Shown one piece after another: positions 7,867-15,427 of a stretch of DNA of 64,000 nt (positions within the stretch are counted from its first letter, which is position 1; every line of letters starts with the position of its first letter). Position numbers and translations under genes: made by a program. The notes beneath the pieces were generated by a model. The model searched no databases, had not been told where the DNA came from, and saw only the letters and a program-made list of their open reading frames with translations. The DNA is from CAWCDJ01 sp963794265 (GTDB taxonomy: Bacteria; Acidobacteriota; Terriglobia; Bryobacterales; Bryobacteraceae): positions 310,001 to 374,000 of the forward strand of contig CAWCDJ010000004.1 of assembly GCA_963794265.1 (NCBI GenBank). The letters run 5' to 3'.

Positions 7867-8013
7867 TTATCCACAGGGTACGGCCGGAACTTTGTGCCTG
7901 TTGGCGCGGGCTTTTGCACGGGATTCCGCAAGCATTTTGCCGACCTCGCGGCGTTGCTTCTTCGTGGTTTTCTTCCAGCGGGCCCGCGCCATCTCTTGTG
8001 CGTACTTGTTCAT
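7867..8013 (-). CDS. Small basic protein, hypothetical
   Basis: 48 residues, very basic, with the motif ARARWKKTTKKQRREVGKML. The RWxKTTKxxR pattern is shared by many short proteins of unknown function on plasmids, phages and integrated elements. I chose the internal ATG at 8013 (MNKYAQEMAR) because the upstream in-frame part up to 8100 does not look protein-like; there is no strong Shine-Dalgarno. A nucleic-acid-binding role is plausible from charge only. It runs opposite to the primase remnant that begins 130 bp away. Confidence 0.4.
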   Translation of the reverse strand: MNKYAQEMARARWKKTTKKQRREVGKMLAESRAKARANRHKVPAVPCG

Positions 8014-8145
8014 ATGGTTCAGTATGCGGACAAACTGCAAAACGCGCAACTCTGGATAACCCGGCAAGTAATTCCACTTCAAGGCTCTTGTCTTTTCCAC
8101 GCCGCCATTTATCCTGAAAGTAGCTCACCAAAAAAGGAGGTGAAT

Positions 8146-8937
8146 ATGAAAGTCGATTTTGCCGCCGTGAAGACAATCCCCATCGCTTCGGTCTTGGCGC
8201 ATTACAACGTGGAGACCCGCAAGCGCAACAACACGGAGCTGGTGGCCAACTGCCCGTTCCCCTCGCACAAAGAATCCGAGCACAAGTGGACGCTCGCGAT
8301 CTCGACCCATAAGAACAAGTGGTTTTGCCACTCGGACACGTGCCGCGCAGCCAGTAACAAGCCCAAGGGCGGCGATGTAATTGACCTCGTCTGCCTTTTG
8401 GATAACTGCCTGCCCTTGGAAGCCGCGAAAAAACTCTCCGACCTTTTCTGCGTCGGGCGAGAAGGCGAAGCGGCGAAAGAATGTATCGCGCCGTCTGCGG
8501 CGGAGTCTTCGACGGGTAACAAGCCGCTCGCCTTCGAGCTTCGGGGAATCCAGCATGAGCACCCGTTTATCCAAGCGAGGGGCATCACGCCCTTAACCGC
8601 AAATGAGTTCGGGGTGGGTTTCTTTCCCGGAAAAGGAAGCATGGCCGGGCGGGTCGTTTTTCCGCTCTACGAAAACGGCGCGATTGTCGGATATGCTGGA
8701 CGCGCCACGAACGGCGATGAGCCGAAATGGAAAATGCCGCTCGGACTCGTTAAAAGCTTCCTGTACGGCCTCGAACGGTGCGACCCGGCAAAGCCGCTCA
8801 TCCTGCTCGAAAGTTTTTGGGGCGTCCTATGGTTTTGGCAAAACAAAATCCAAGCGTGCGCCCTCATGGGTTCCAGCATGACGCCGGAACAGGAGAAGCT
8901 CCTCGAACCGTTTGCGGAAATCCGCATAGCCCTTCTT
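8146..8937 (+). pseudogene. DnaG-type primase (CHC2 zinc finger plus TOPRIM), truncated
   Basis: Begins at ATG 8146 behind an excellent aaaaaggagg (8131-8140). Residues 30-70 carry a CHC2 zinc finger (Cys36, His41, Cys61, Cys66: CPFPSH and CHSDTC) as in DnaG-like primases. A TOPRIM-type segment follows: GRVVFPLYENGAIVGYAGR at about 170-190, then LILLESFWGVLWF (position of the catalytic Glu) and ALMGSSMTPEQEKLL. The frame loses homology just at EIRIALL, where the TOPRIM Asp-x-Asp should follow, because the sequence joins an integrase start on the other strand at 8932-8937. Catalytic aspartates and everything downstream are gone. It is probably from a phage, satellite or integrative element. 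Confidence 0.7.
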
Positions 8938-8997
8938 GTGGTACGGGTTCGCCTTGAACTTACATGTCTCCTTATGTCGGCGATACAGCGTGAGCAC
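8932..8997 (-). pseudogene. Tyrosine integrase, first 22 codons only
   Basis: Reading the minus strand from GTG 8997 gives VLTLYRRHKETCKFKANPYHKK. Many tyrosine recombinases of soil bacteria begin with a zinc-ribbon-like N-terminus of the form LYRRHxxxCxxxxxxYxxC, and this matches up to the point where the second cysteine should come. The match ends at the junction with the primase remnant; the six bases cttctt at the join fit both. Position next to a tRNA 3' end, pointing away from it, is the usual place for an integrase. The fragment is short, so the identification is tentative. Confidence 0.45.
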
Positions 8998-9073
8998 GCT
9001 TTATCTTGGACCAGTTTTGGGACGGAAAGCAATAGCGGAAGCGGTAAGCCGCTGATTCTAAAAAAGATAGAGA

Positions 9074-9148
9074 TGGAGGCGCGGGTCGGAGTCGAACCGA
9101 CGTATAAAGGTTTTGCAGACCTTTGCCTTACCACTTGGCTACCGCGCC
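9074..9148 (-). tRNA. tRNA-Cys (GCA anticodon)
   Basis: Minus-strand cloverleaf: acceptor GGCGCGG paired with CCGCGCC, D arm GCC..GGC, anticodon arm AAGGU-CUGCAAA-ACCUU with anticodon GCA, T arm GUCGG-UUCGACU-CCGAC. The discriminator base is U73, a cysteine identity element, and the 3' CCA is encoded (9074-9076). 75 nt in total. Its 3' end faces the integrase and primase remnants, the usual attachment site geometry for integrative elements. Confidence 0.97.
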
Positions 9149-9256
9149 GGAAACACAAAAAGGTCTAGAACAAAATAGCGCGTCGGGGGCCGTAAAGTCA
9201 ATCGCAGCATGGCGTTTGACTTCCGCCGGTCGGTCTCCTACCATCTTCATTACTTT

Positions 9257-11701
9257 ATGAAACCAGCGATCAAAACTGCCCTCGCTTTATTTCTGCCGGT
9301 CCTTCTGCTGACCGCGGCGGAGGTCTACCGTAAGCCGCCCCAGGCCGTGCTCGACGCCCTCAACGCACCGCCTACCCCCACTCTCTCCATCAGCCCGACC
9401 CGCGCCTACGCTATCCAGGGCAGCCCCGTGCGCTACCCGCCCATCGCGGAACTCGCCCAACCCATGCTCCGGCTGGCTGGACAACGCATCAATCCGAAAA
9501 CCAATGGCCCGCACAACACTACGTTCAACAGTTCCCTGGTACTGCGCAAGCTTCCCGAAGGCACCGAGATCAAACTCGAATTGCCGCCCAACCCGAAACT
9601 CAGCGCGGCTCACTGGAGCCCGGACGGCACCCATTTCGCATTCACCAATACGACCGGCGCTGGTATTGAACTCTGGATCGGCGACACCGCCACCGGCAAA
9701 ACCCACAGGATAGAAGGCGTCCGCGTCAACGAGGTCATGAGCAGCCCCTTCCCCGGCGGCGGACGCGGCGGCACCGGCGGTGGGCCCGTGCAGTGGTTGC
9801 CCGGCGGCAAAGCGCTGCTCGTCCAGATGGTAAAGCCCAACCGGGGCGCGGCTCCCCGGGAACCGCTCGTCCCTGCCGGCCCTGCCGTGCAGGAGAGCCT
9901 TGGCGGCGCGGCCCCCGTGGTCACCCACGAGGACATGCTCGGGAACCCGCACGACGAAGATCTCTGGGAATACTACGCCACGTCCCAACTCGCTACGGTC
10001 GATCTCGCCACCAGCCACGCGGTCCCGGTCGGCAAGGCCGGAATCATCGAATCGGCGCGCATTTCTCCCGACAGCCGCTATTTTCTGGTCACTACCATCC
10101 ACCGCCCGTTTTCGTACTTGCACCAGTACCGCGAATTCCCCAAAGAGATCGAAGTCTGGGACCACGCCGGCAAGCTGGTCCGGAAAATCGCCAGCCAGCC
10201 GCTTGAGGACAAGGTGCCGATCAACGGCGTCCCGACCGGACCGCGCAACGTGCAGTGGCGGCCGAGCGCGCCCGCGACCCTGCTCTGGGTGGAAGCTCTT
10301 GATGGCGGCGACCTGCGCAACCGGGTGCCGCACCGCGATCGCATCGTCGCTCTGACAGCGCCGTTCCGCGGCGACCCGCGGGAGATCGTCGAGACCGAAC
10401 AGCGCTTCGCCGGAATCCAGATGGCCGCCGCCGGCGGGATGGCGCTGGTGGACGATTCCGAGCGCCGCACGCGCCGCATCCGGACATTCCAGATCGATCT
10501 CGATAAGCCCGGCGAGCCGCGCCTCATCTGGAGCCGCAACAGCCAGGACCGCTACCACGATCCCGGCCGCCCCATCGAACGAACCATGCCGAACGGCAGC
10601 GCCGCCATCCTGATGGAGGGCAACAGCCTCTACCTGACCGGTGCCGGCGCCTCTCCCACGGGCGACCACCCGTTCCTGGACCGCTTCGACCTGGCGACCT
10701 TGAAAGCCGAGCGCATCTTCCAATGCGACGCCGACCACTATGAGACCGTGGCCGCCCTGCTCGACGATCGCGCGTCGAAGTTCCTCACGCGCCGCGAAAG
10801 CCCCACCGAGCCACCCAACTACTTCGTGCGCACGGCCGGCGGCGGAATGACCGCCGTCACCCACTTCCCTGATCCGCAGCCCATCTTCCGCAAAGTCACC
10901 AAGCAACTGGTTACCTACCGGCGCGCCGACGGCGTGCCCCTCTCCTTCGATCTCTACCTGCCGCCCGATTACAAGCCCGGCACGCCGCTTCCCACGATCG
11001 TCTGGGCGTATCCGCGCGAGTATGGCGACGCCGCTACCGCCGGGCAGGTCAGCGGCTCTACCAAGCGTTTCACCGAAGTCACCGGCTATTCCCAGATCTT
11101 CCATGTGCTCGACGGCTTTGCCGTGCTCGATAATGCCGCCATGCCCGTAGTCGGCAACGATCCCGACACGGTGAACAATACCTATGTCGACCAGATTGTG
11201 GCCGACGCCAAAGCCGCCATCGATAAAGCGGTCGAGATGGGCGTTACCGACCGCAACCGCGTCGGAGTGGGCGGCCACAGCTACGGCGCATTCATGACCG
11301 GCAACCTGCTGGCTCACTGCGATCTGTTTAAGGCCGGAGTGGCGGAGAGCGGCGCCTATAATCGCACGCTCACGCCTTTCGGTTTTCAAAGCGAACGCCG
11401 CACGATTTGGCAGGCGCCGGACATTTACCTAAAGATGTCGCCATTCATGTACGCCGACAAAATCAAGACTCCGCTGCTGCTGATCCACGGCGAAGCCGAT
11501 GACAACGACGGCACGTTTCCCATCCAGTCCGATCGCATGTACCAGGCGGTCCGCGGCAACGGCGGCACCGTGCGCCTCGTGTTTCTGCCGTTCGAGGCCC
11601 ACGGCTATCGCGCCAAGGAAACTATCGAGCACGTGCTTTGGGAGAAGTTCGCCTGGTTCGATAAGTACGTGAAGAACGCCTCGCCGGGCACCAGCAACTG
11701 A
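9257..11701 (+). CDS. Secreted S9-family serine peptidase (prolyl oligopeptidase type)
   Basis: 814 residues from ATG 9257, chosen because a signal peptide starts there (MKPAIKTALALFLPVLLLTAA); an in-frame ATG at 9209 would bury it. The first 560 residues are the beta-propeller-like N-terminal domain, with a glycine-rich loop GGGRGGTGGG near 175. The C-terminal alpha/beta-hydrolase domain has the nucleophile elbow GGHSYGAF (Ser about 676), Asp in HGEADDNDG and His in FEAHGY. Closest in layout to the dipeptidyl aminopeptidase / glutamyl-endopeptidase branch of S9. Expected to cleave peptides outside the cytoplasm. It converges on the next gene with a 10-bp gap, so there is no separate terminator. 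Confidence 0.9.
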   Translation: MKPAIKTALALFLPVLLLTAAEVYRKPPQAVLDALNAPPTPTLSISPTRAYAIQGSPVRYPPIAELAQPMLRLAGQRINPKTNGPHNTTFNSSLVLRKLPEGTEIKLELPPNPKLSAAHWSPDGTHFAFTNTTGAGIELWIGDTATGKTHRIEGVRVNEVMSSPFPGGGRGGTGGGPVQWLPGGKALLVQMVKPNRGAAPREPLVPAGPAVQESLGGAAPVVTHEDMLGNPHDEDLWEYYATSQLATVDLATSHAVPVGKAGIIESARISPDSRYFLVTTIHRPFSYLHQYREFPKEIEVWDHAGKLVRKIASQPLEDKVPINGVPTGPRNVQWRPSAPATLLWVEALDGGDLRNRVPHRDRIVALTAPFRGDPREIVETEQRFAGIQMAAAGGMALVDDSERRTRRIRTFQIDLDKPGEPRLIWSRNSQDRYHDPGRPIERTMPNGSAAILMEGNSLYLTGAGASPTGDHPFLDRFDLATLKAERIFQCDADHYETVAALLDDRASKFLTRRESPTEPPNYFVRTAGGGMTAVTHFPDPQPIFRKVTKQLVTYRRADGVPLSFDLYLPPDYKPGTPLPTIVWAYPREYGDAATAGQVSGSTKRFTEVTGYSQIFHVLDGFAVLDNAAMPVVGNDPDTVNNTYVDQIVADAKAAIDKAVEMGVTDRNRVGVGGHSYGAFMTGNLLAHCDLFKAGVAESGAYNRTLTPFGFQSERRTIWQAPDIYLKMSPFMYADKIKTPLLLIHGEADDNDGTFPIQSDRMYQAVRGNGGTVRLVFLPFEAHGYRAKETIEHVLWEKFAWFDKYVKNASPGTSN

Positions 11702-11711
11702 CGCCTGCCGC

Positions 11712-13409
11712 CTAATCGTCCGCCGGCAGCACCATCAGTACCAGGTGCGACGGATGCTCACGGTCGTGGTACACGGTTTGCGACGCCTTGAGCATTCGCG
11801 TTTCGCCCGCGATCGGCCCGCCTGTGTTCAGATTCCGGTCGAACCGCGGGAAGTTGCTGCTGGCCACCTCGAGACGGATGCGGTGGCCCTTCAGGAACGT
11901 ATTGCCGGTGACGCCGGCGTCCACCGTGACCCGGTAGATCTGGCCCGCTTTCGCCGGCTCCGGGTGTTCCACAGAATTGCGGTAGCGCAGCCGAAGAATC
12001 CCGTCGCTCAGATTTCGGGCGTAGCCGTCCGGCGCGACGTCCACCAGTTTGGCTGTGAAATCGGTGTCGCGCACGCTGGTAGCGACGTAAAGGACGGCTT
12101 GGACTGGCCCGATCACCTCGACGTCTTCCTTGAGCGGTGGCGTGGTGTAGACCAGGACGTCTTTGCGCTGCTCCACCGGCCGCTGGTCCATGGGTCCCCA
12201 GGGGAATATCTTCGGGTTGCAGCAGACCGCTCCGCCGCGGGTGGGAACCGGGTTGTGCGGATCGAATACGTAGTGATCCCGCCCCAGGTGCCTGGGGATC
12301 CGCTCCGTCAACGCGCCATCGCCTTCGAGCGTGTTGGCGCCGCCTTCCCCATCCAGGTAGAAGTTGATGGGCCGCGCATCTTTCGGGGGCCACTCCCGCC
12401 CTTCGTACCACCGGTTCGACCCCATCACGAAAACTTTCACCGGCGGTTCCGAGGTGATCTTCGTATCTCTCCCCATGAGCCATTGGTCAAACCACTCGAG
12501 TTGTAGGCTGCGGATCGGCGCACCCGATTCCTTCCCGAAGTCCGTTCCGGAAAACCGGTACGACATATTGTGCGGCCACGGGCCGATCAGCACCCGGTTC
12601 AGGCCGTTAGTCTTATGCAGCGCCGCGTATGCCTCCAGGTCGCTCTCCACGAAATTGTCGTACCATCCCCCCACCGCGAACACCGGCACCTTGATTTTCG
12701 CCAACTGCTCCTTCACGCTGATGGCGCGCCAGAAGGCATCGAAGGTGGGATGCGCCACGGCGTCCCGATACATCCGCGTGGTCCATCCGGTGGCGGCGAT
12801 ATCCGCAGTACGCAGTGGCAGGTGCAGCACGAACTTCGAAAAATCAGGCTGATACCCCGGCGCCTTCATGTTTTCGGACATCCACAGCAGCCGGTTCCCC
12901 AGCTTCATCGCGCCGCCCCTGGAATAGAAGCGGTCGCGATAGTCGTCGTACCCGGAAACCACGGGGAAGATCGCCTTCAAGTGCGGATTTCCCGTGATCG
13001 CGGCTTTCCACTGCACGATTCCGCGGTAGGACCCGCCGGTCATCCCGATCTTGCCGTTCGACCAGGGCTGCCGGGCGATCCAGTTGAGCGTATCGTCGCC
13101 ATCGGCGGGCTCCTGGCGCAGCGGGTCGAAGATCCCTTCCGATTCGTAACGCCCGCGCACATCCTCCACCACCACGGCGTATCCGTGCTCGAGCAGCGCC
13201 TGGTAATTGGGCGTGATCGTGGTGCCTTTCCCGTAGGGCGTCCGCTCCAGAATCACGGGAAGATGGCCGGGCTTACCGGGCAGATAGATGTTGGCCGCCA
13301 GACTGGCTCCGTCCCGCATGGGGATCTGGACGTGCAGGTTTCTGATCACCGGCTGCGAAGGGCCCGCCAGCGCAGCGGTCGAAAGCGTGATCAGGTACAA
13401 CAGTCGCAC
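11712..13409 (-). CDS. CocE/NonD-type hydrolase (X-prolyl dipeptidyl-peptidase fold), secreted
   Basis: 565 residues from GTG 13409, chosen because gggag lies five bases upstream and a signal peptide follows (VRLLYLITLSTAALAG); the longer in-frame start lacks both. The N-terminal alpha/beta-hydrolase domain contains IPMRDGASLAANIY, the nucleophile motif TGGSYRGI (Ser near 130) and GPWPHNM carrying the probable catalytic His. The C-terminal jelly-roll domain of the X-Pro dipeptidyl-peptidase family follows (YTTPPLKEDVEVIGP, RIRLEVASSNFPRFDRN). Family members cleave X-Pro dipeptides or acyl esters and amides; the substrate here is open. The start overlaps the end of the upstream glycosyltransferase by 19 bp, suggesting translational coupling. 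Confidence 0.88.
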   Translation of the reverse strand: MRLLYLITLSTAALAGPSQPVIRNLHVQIPMRDGASLAANIYLPGKPGHLPVILERTPYGKGTTITPNYQALLEHGYAVVVEDVRGRYESEGIFDPLRQEPADGDDTLNWIARQPWSNGKIGMTGGSYRGIVQWKAAITGNPHLKAIFPVVSGYDDYRDRFYSRGGAMKLGNRLLWMSENMKAPGYQPDFSKFVLHLPLRTADIAATGWTTRMYRDAVAHPTFDAFWRAISVKEQLAKIKVPVFAVGGWYDNFVESDLEAYAALHKTNGLNRVLIGPWPHNMSYRFSGTDFGKESGAPIRSLQLEWFDQWLMGRDTKITSEPPVKVFVMGSNRWYEGREWPPKDARPINFYLDGEGGANTLEGDGALTERIPRHLGRDHYVFDPHNPVPTRGGAVCCNPKIFPWGPMDQRPVEQRKDVLVYTTPPLKEDVEVIGPVQAVLYVATSVRDTDFTAKLVDVAPDGYARNLSDGILRLRYRNSVEHPEPAKAGQIYRVTVDAGVTGNTFLKGHRIRLEVASSNFPRFDRNLNTGGPIAGETRMLKASQTVYHDREHPSHLVLMVLPADD

Positions 13410-14491
13410 AGCAACTCCCAATACTGTTTGGAAATGACATCCAAGCGGTGCTTCTCTTGAATGTGCGCCGCCCCACGCCGGCCGATCGCACGTGCCACCG
13501 TAGCCATCGATATTAGCAAAAGCATGTGGGCCGTGAGCGAATCGAACTCCGCCGCGCCGCGCGCCACCCGTAGGCAGGCGTCCTCGGGAAACCGCGCGCA
13601 TCCCGGCGATTCCGTCATCAGTACCGGCTTGCCGATACCCATCAGCCGGACCGCAATTCCGGAAGTCTCTCCCGCCGCCGGATCGCGCAGGTTGATACAG
13701 GCATCCACCGACGAGACGGCCATCCAAAAATCACGCTCCGGCAGGTGCGGCAGCCGGATCACCCCGGGTTCGGCCAGCAGAAGCTCCACCGCGCGCTCCA
13801 GGTCCTGCGAAATGAACTCGCCGGCCACCAGCAGCGCCAGCTGCGCGCCGCCTCGCCGCAGTTCCCGGTGCGCCTTGAGCACCGCCACCAGGCGCTTCGA
13901 TTCGCGCAGGTAGCCGAACACTCCGAAGAGGAACGTGCCCGGCTCCACGCCGAGCCGCTGCCGGAAGCGGATCACTTCAGCCTCGGATGGCAGCGCGGGC
14001 GGCACGAACAGGTGCGGGATCTCGACGATCCTCGCGCCCGGAGCGTGCTTCCGCACGGTTTCGGCCGCCGCCGGATTGTGGACGACCATGGCGAGCGCGG
14101 TTTCCGCCGCCCGCCGCAGCATCGGATACTCGAAGTACCGGCTATCCGAAGCCGAGCCCGCCCGCGCGCGCCACAGTTCCTGCGCCAGGCCGCGGTGCCA
14201 TTCGCCGTAGTTGTACACGAACTCCCCGACGTACGCCTCCCGGTCCAGTTGCCCGAGCAGAAAGTGGTGAAGGACGGCATCGTGCAGCACCACCACTCCC
14301 GGCCGTTCGAGCGCGCGGCGGTAGATTCCGGCGTGCAGCGCGTTGTTGCCGAGGTGATACAGGGCCACATCGCAGTGCGCGGGCGCGACCTCCACCCGGC
14401 CGAACCGCCGCAAGCCTTCGAGCAACGCCGCCGCGTAGTCCGCCACGCCCGTGCGCGCCGGCGGAAGGGGCGCGTAGAACCCCGCCGTCAC
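13391..14491 (-). CDS. Family-4-like glycosyltransferase
   Basis: 366 residues from GTG 14491; this GTG overlaps the TGA of yggS (GTGA), and the N-terminus then reads VTAGFYAPLPPARTGVADYA. That PP.RTGVADY motif is the typical start of GT-B glycosyltransferases. Later motifs LFGVFGYLRESKRL (start of the sugar-nucleotide domain, about 195-210) and ETSGIAVRLMGIGKPVLMTE (donor-binding region, about 290-310) agree with GT4-like retaining enzymes. Acceptor and sugar are unknown; no polysaccharide operon surrounds it. Encoded between yggS and a secreted hydrolase with overlaps on both sides, so all three are probably one transcript. Confidence 0.8.
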   Translation of the reverse strand: MTAGFYAPLPPARTGVADYAAALLEGLRRFGRVEVAPAHCDVALYHLGNNALHAGIYRRALERPGVVVLHDAVLHHFLLGQLDREAYVGEFVYNYGEWHRGLAQELWRARAGSASDSRYFEYPMLRRAAETALAMVVHNPAAAETVRKHAPGARIVEIPHLFVPPALPSEAEVIRFRQRLGVEPGTFLFGVFGYLRESKRLVAVLKAHRELRRGGAQLALLVAGEFISQDLERAVELLLAEPGVIRLPHLPERDFWMAVSSVDACINLRDPAAGETSGIAVRLMGIGKPVLMTESPGCARFPEDACLRVARGAAEFDSLTAHMLLLISMATVARAIGRRGAAHIQEKHRLDVISKQYWELLCDCCT

Positions 14492-15180
14492 GTCTTCTTG
14501 CGCTTCCCGAACAGCGCGGTCCCGACCCGGACGCAGGTCGAGCCTTCTTCTATGGCGGTCTCCAGGTCGTGCGACATCCCCATCGAAAGCTGGGCGAGCG
14601 CGTGCTGTTCCCCGAGTTCCCGCAGGCGCCGGAAGTACGGGCGGGAGACTTCCGGATCGTCGGACCACGGCGGCATCGCCATCAAGCCCAGCAGCCGCAG
14701 ATTCGGGCACTCGCGCACCGCCGCGATCAATTCCGGAAGTGATTCCGGCGCGGCTCCGCTCTTTGATTCCTCGCCCGAGACCTTCACTTCCAGCATGATC
14801 TCGATCGACCGGCCGCTCTCGTTCAAGCGCCGCGCCAGCTTAGGTGTGTCCACGGTCTGGACCACCTGAAACAGCTCGACGGCTTTTCGCGCTTTATTCG
14901 ACTGCAAATGGCCGATCAGATGAAAACGGGCGCCTTCGAGGCCCCCTACCAGCGGCGCTTTGCCTTCGAATTCCTGAACATAATTCTCGCCGAATTCGCG
15001 CAACCCAAGCTGGTGTGCCTCGCGAATGACATCGGCCGGAAAGATTTTGGTCACCGCCAGCAGCAGGATGTCCGCTGGGTCGCGCCGGACCCGCTCCGCG
15101 GCACGCGCGATGCGGCCGCGAACCGCTTCCAGCCGCTCCGCAAGAGTAATGGTCGAAGGCTGCACGACCCAGTATGCCAT
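14488..15180 (-). CDS. yggS: Pyridoxal-phosphate homeostasis protein YggS
   Basis: 230 residues, full length. Single TIM-barrel PLP-binding protein of the PLPBP/YggS family. The PLP lysine is in LLLAVTKIFP (Lys45); other family motifs are GENYVQE, FHLIGHLQSNKA, and the phosphate-binding end SMGMSHDLETAI followed by VRVGTALFG. It controls free PLP and amino-acid/keto-acid balance and has no catalytic turnover of its own. First gene of the minus-strand set; divergent from the TonB receptor with a 247-bp shared upstream region. Confidence 0.95.
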   Translation of the reverse strand: MAYWVVQPSTITLAERLEAVRGRIARAAERVRRDPADILLLAVTKIFPADVIREAHQLGLREFGENYVQEFEGKAPLVGGLEGARFHLIGHLQSNKARKAVELFQVVQTVDTPKLARRLNESGRSIEIMLEVKVSGEESKSGAAPESLPELIAAVRECPNLRLLGLMAMPPWSDDPEVSRPYFRRLRELGEQHALAQLSMGMSHDLETAIEEGSTCVRVGTALFGKRKKT

Positions 15181-15427
15181 GCCTGCCGGGGTTTGGAATT
15201 CCGCCTCCCGCTTGTACGTAATGAAACTGAAATTGAGATTTGTTACTCTATAACCTCACTTCCCCCGGAACGAGGTTGCATGCACCAAAGGATCCCCGTG
15301 TCCCGGATCCCTACGTGTGATTGTTCGACCGCGAGGCGCTCGTTAACAGAGCGTTCGGTGCATTTGCATACAACTGTAACCGAAATTTTGATATTCTGGC
15401 CTTCAGGGTCTCAAGAGGTTAATTCGT

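Noticed and set aside
7840..8145. N-terminal extension of the primase frame
   Set aside because: The strong Shine-Dalgarno at 8131-8140 and the start of homology at 8146 exclude it.
9287..11389. 700-codon open frame opposite the S9 peptidase
   Set aside because: A GC-rich antisense frame; the plus-strand gene has a signal peptide and complete catalytic triad.
15364..15397. Promoter-like ttgcat and tattct ahead of the TonB receptor
   Set aside because: The spacing is about 22 bp, too long for a sigma-70-type promoter; left uncalled.
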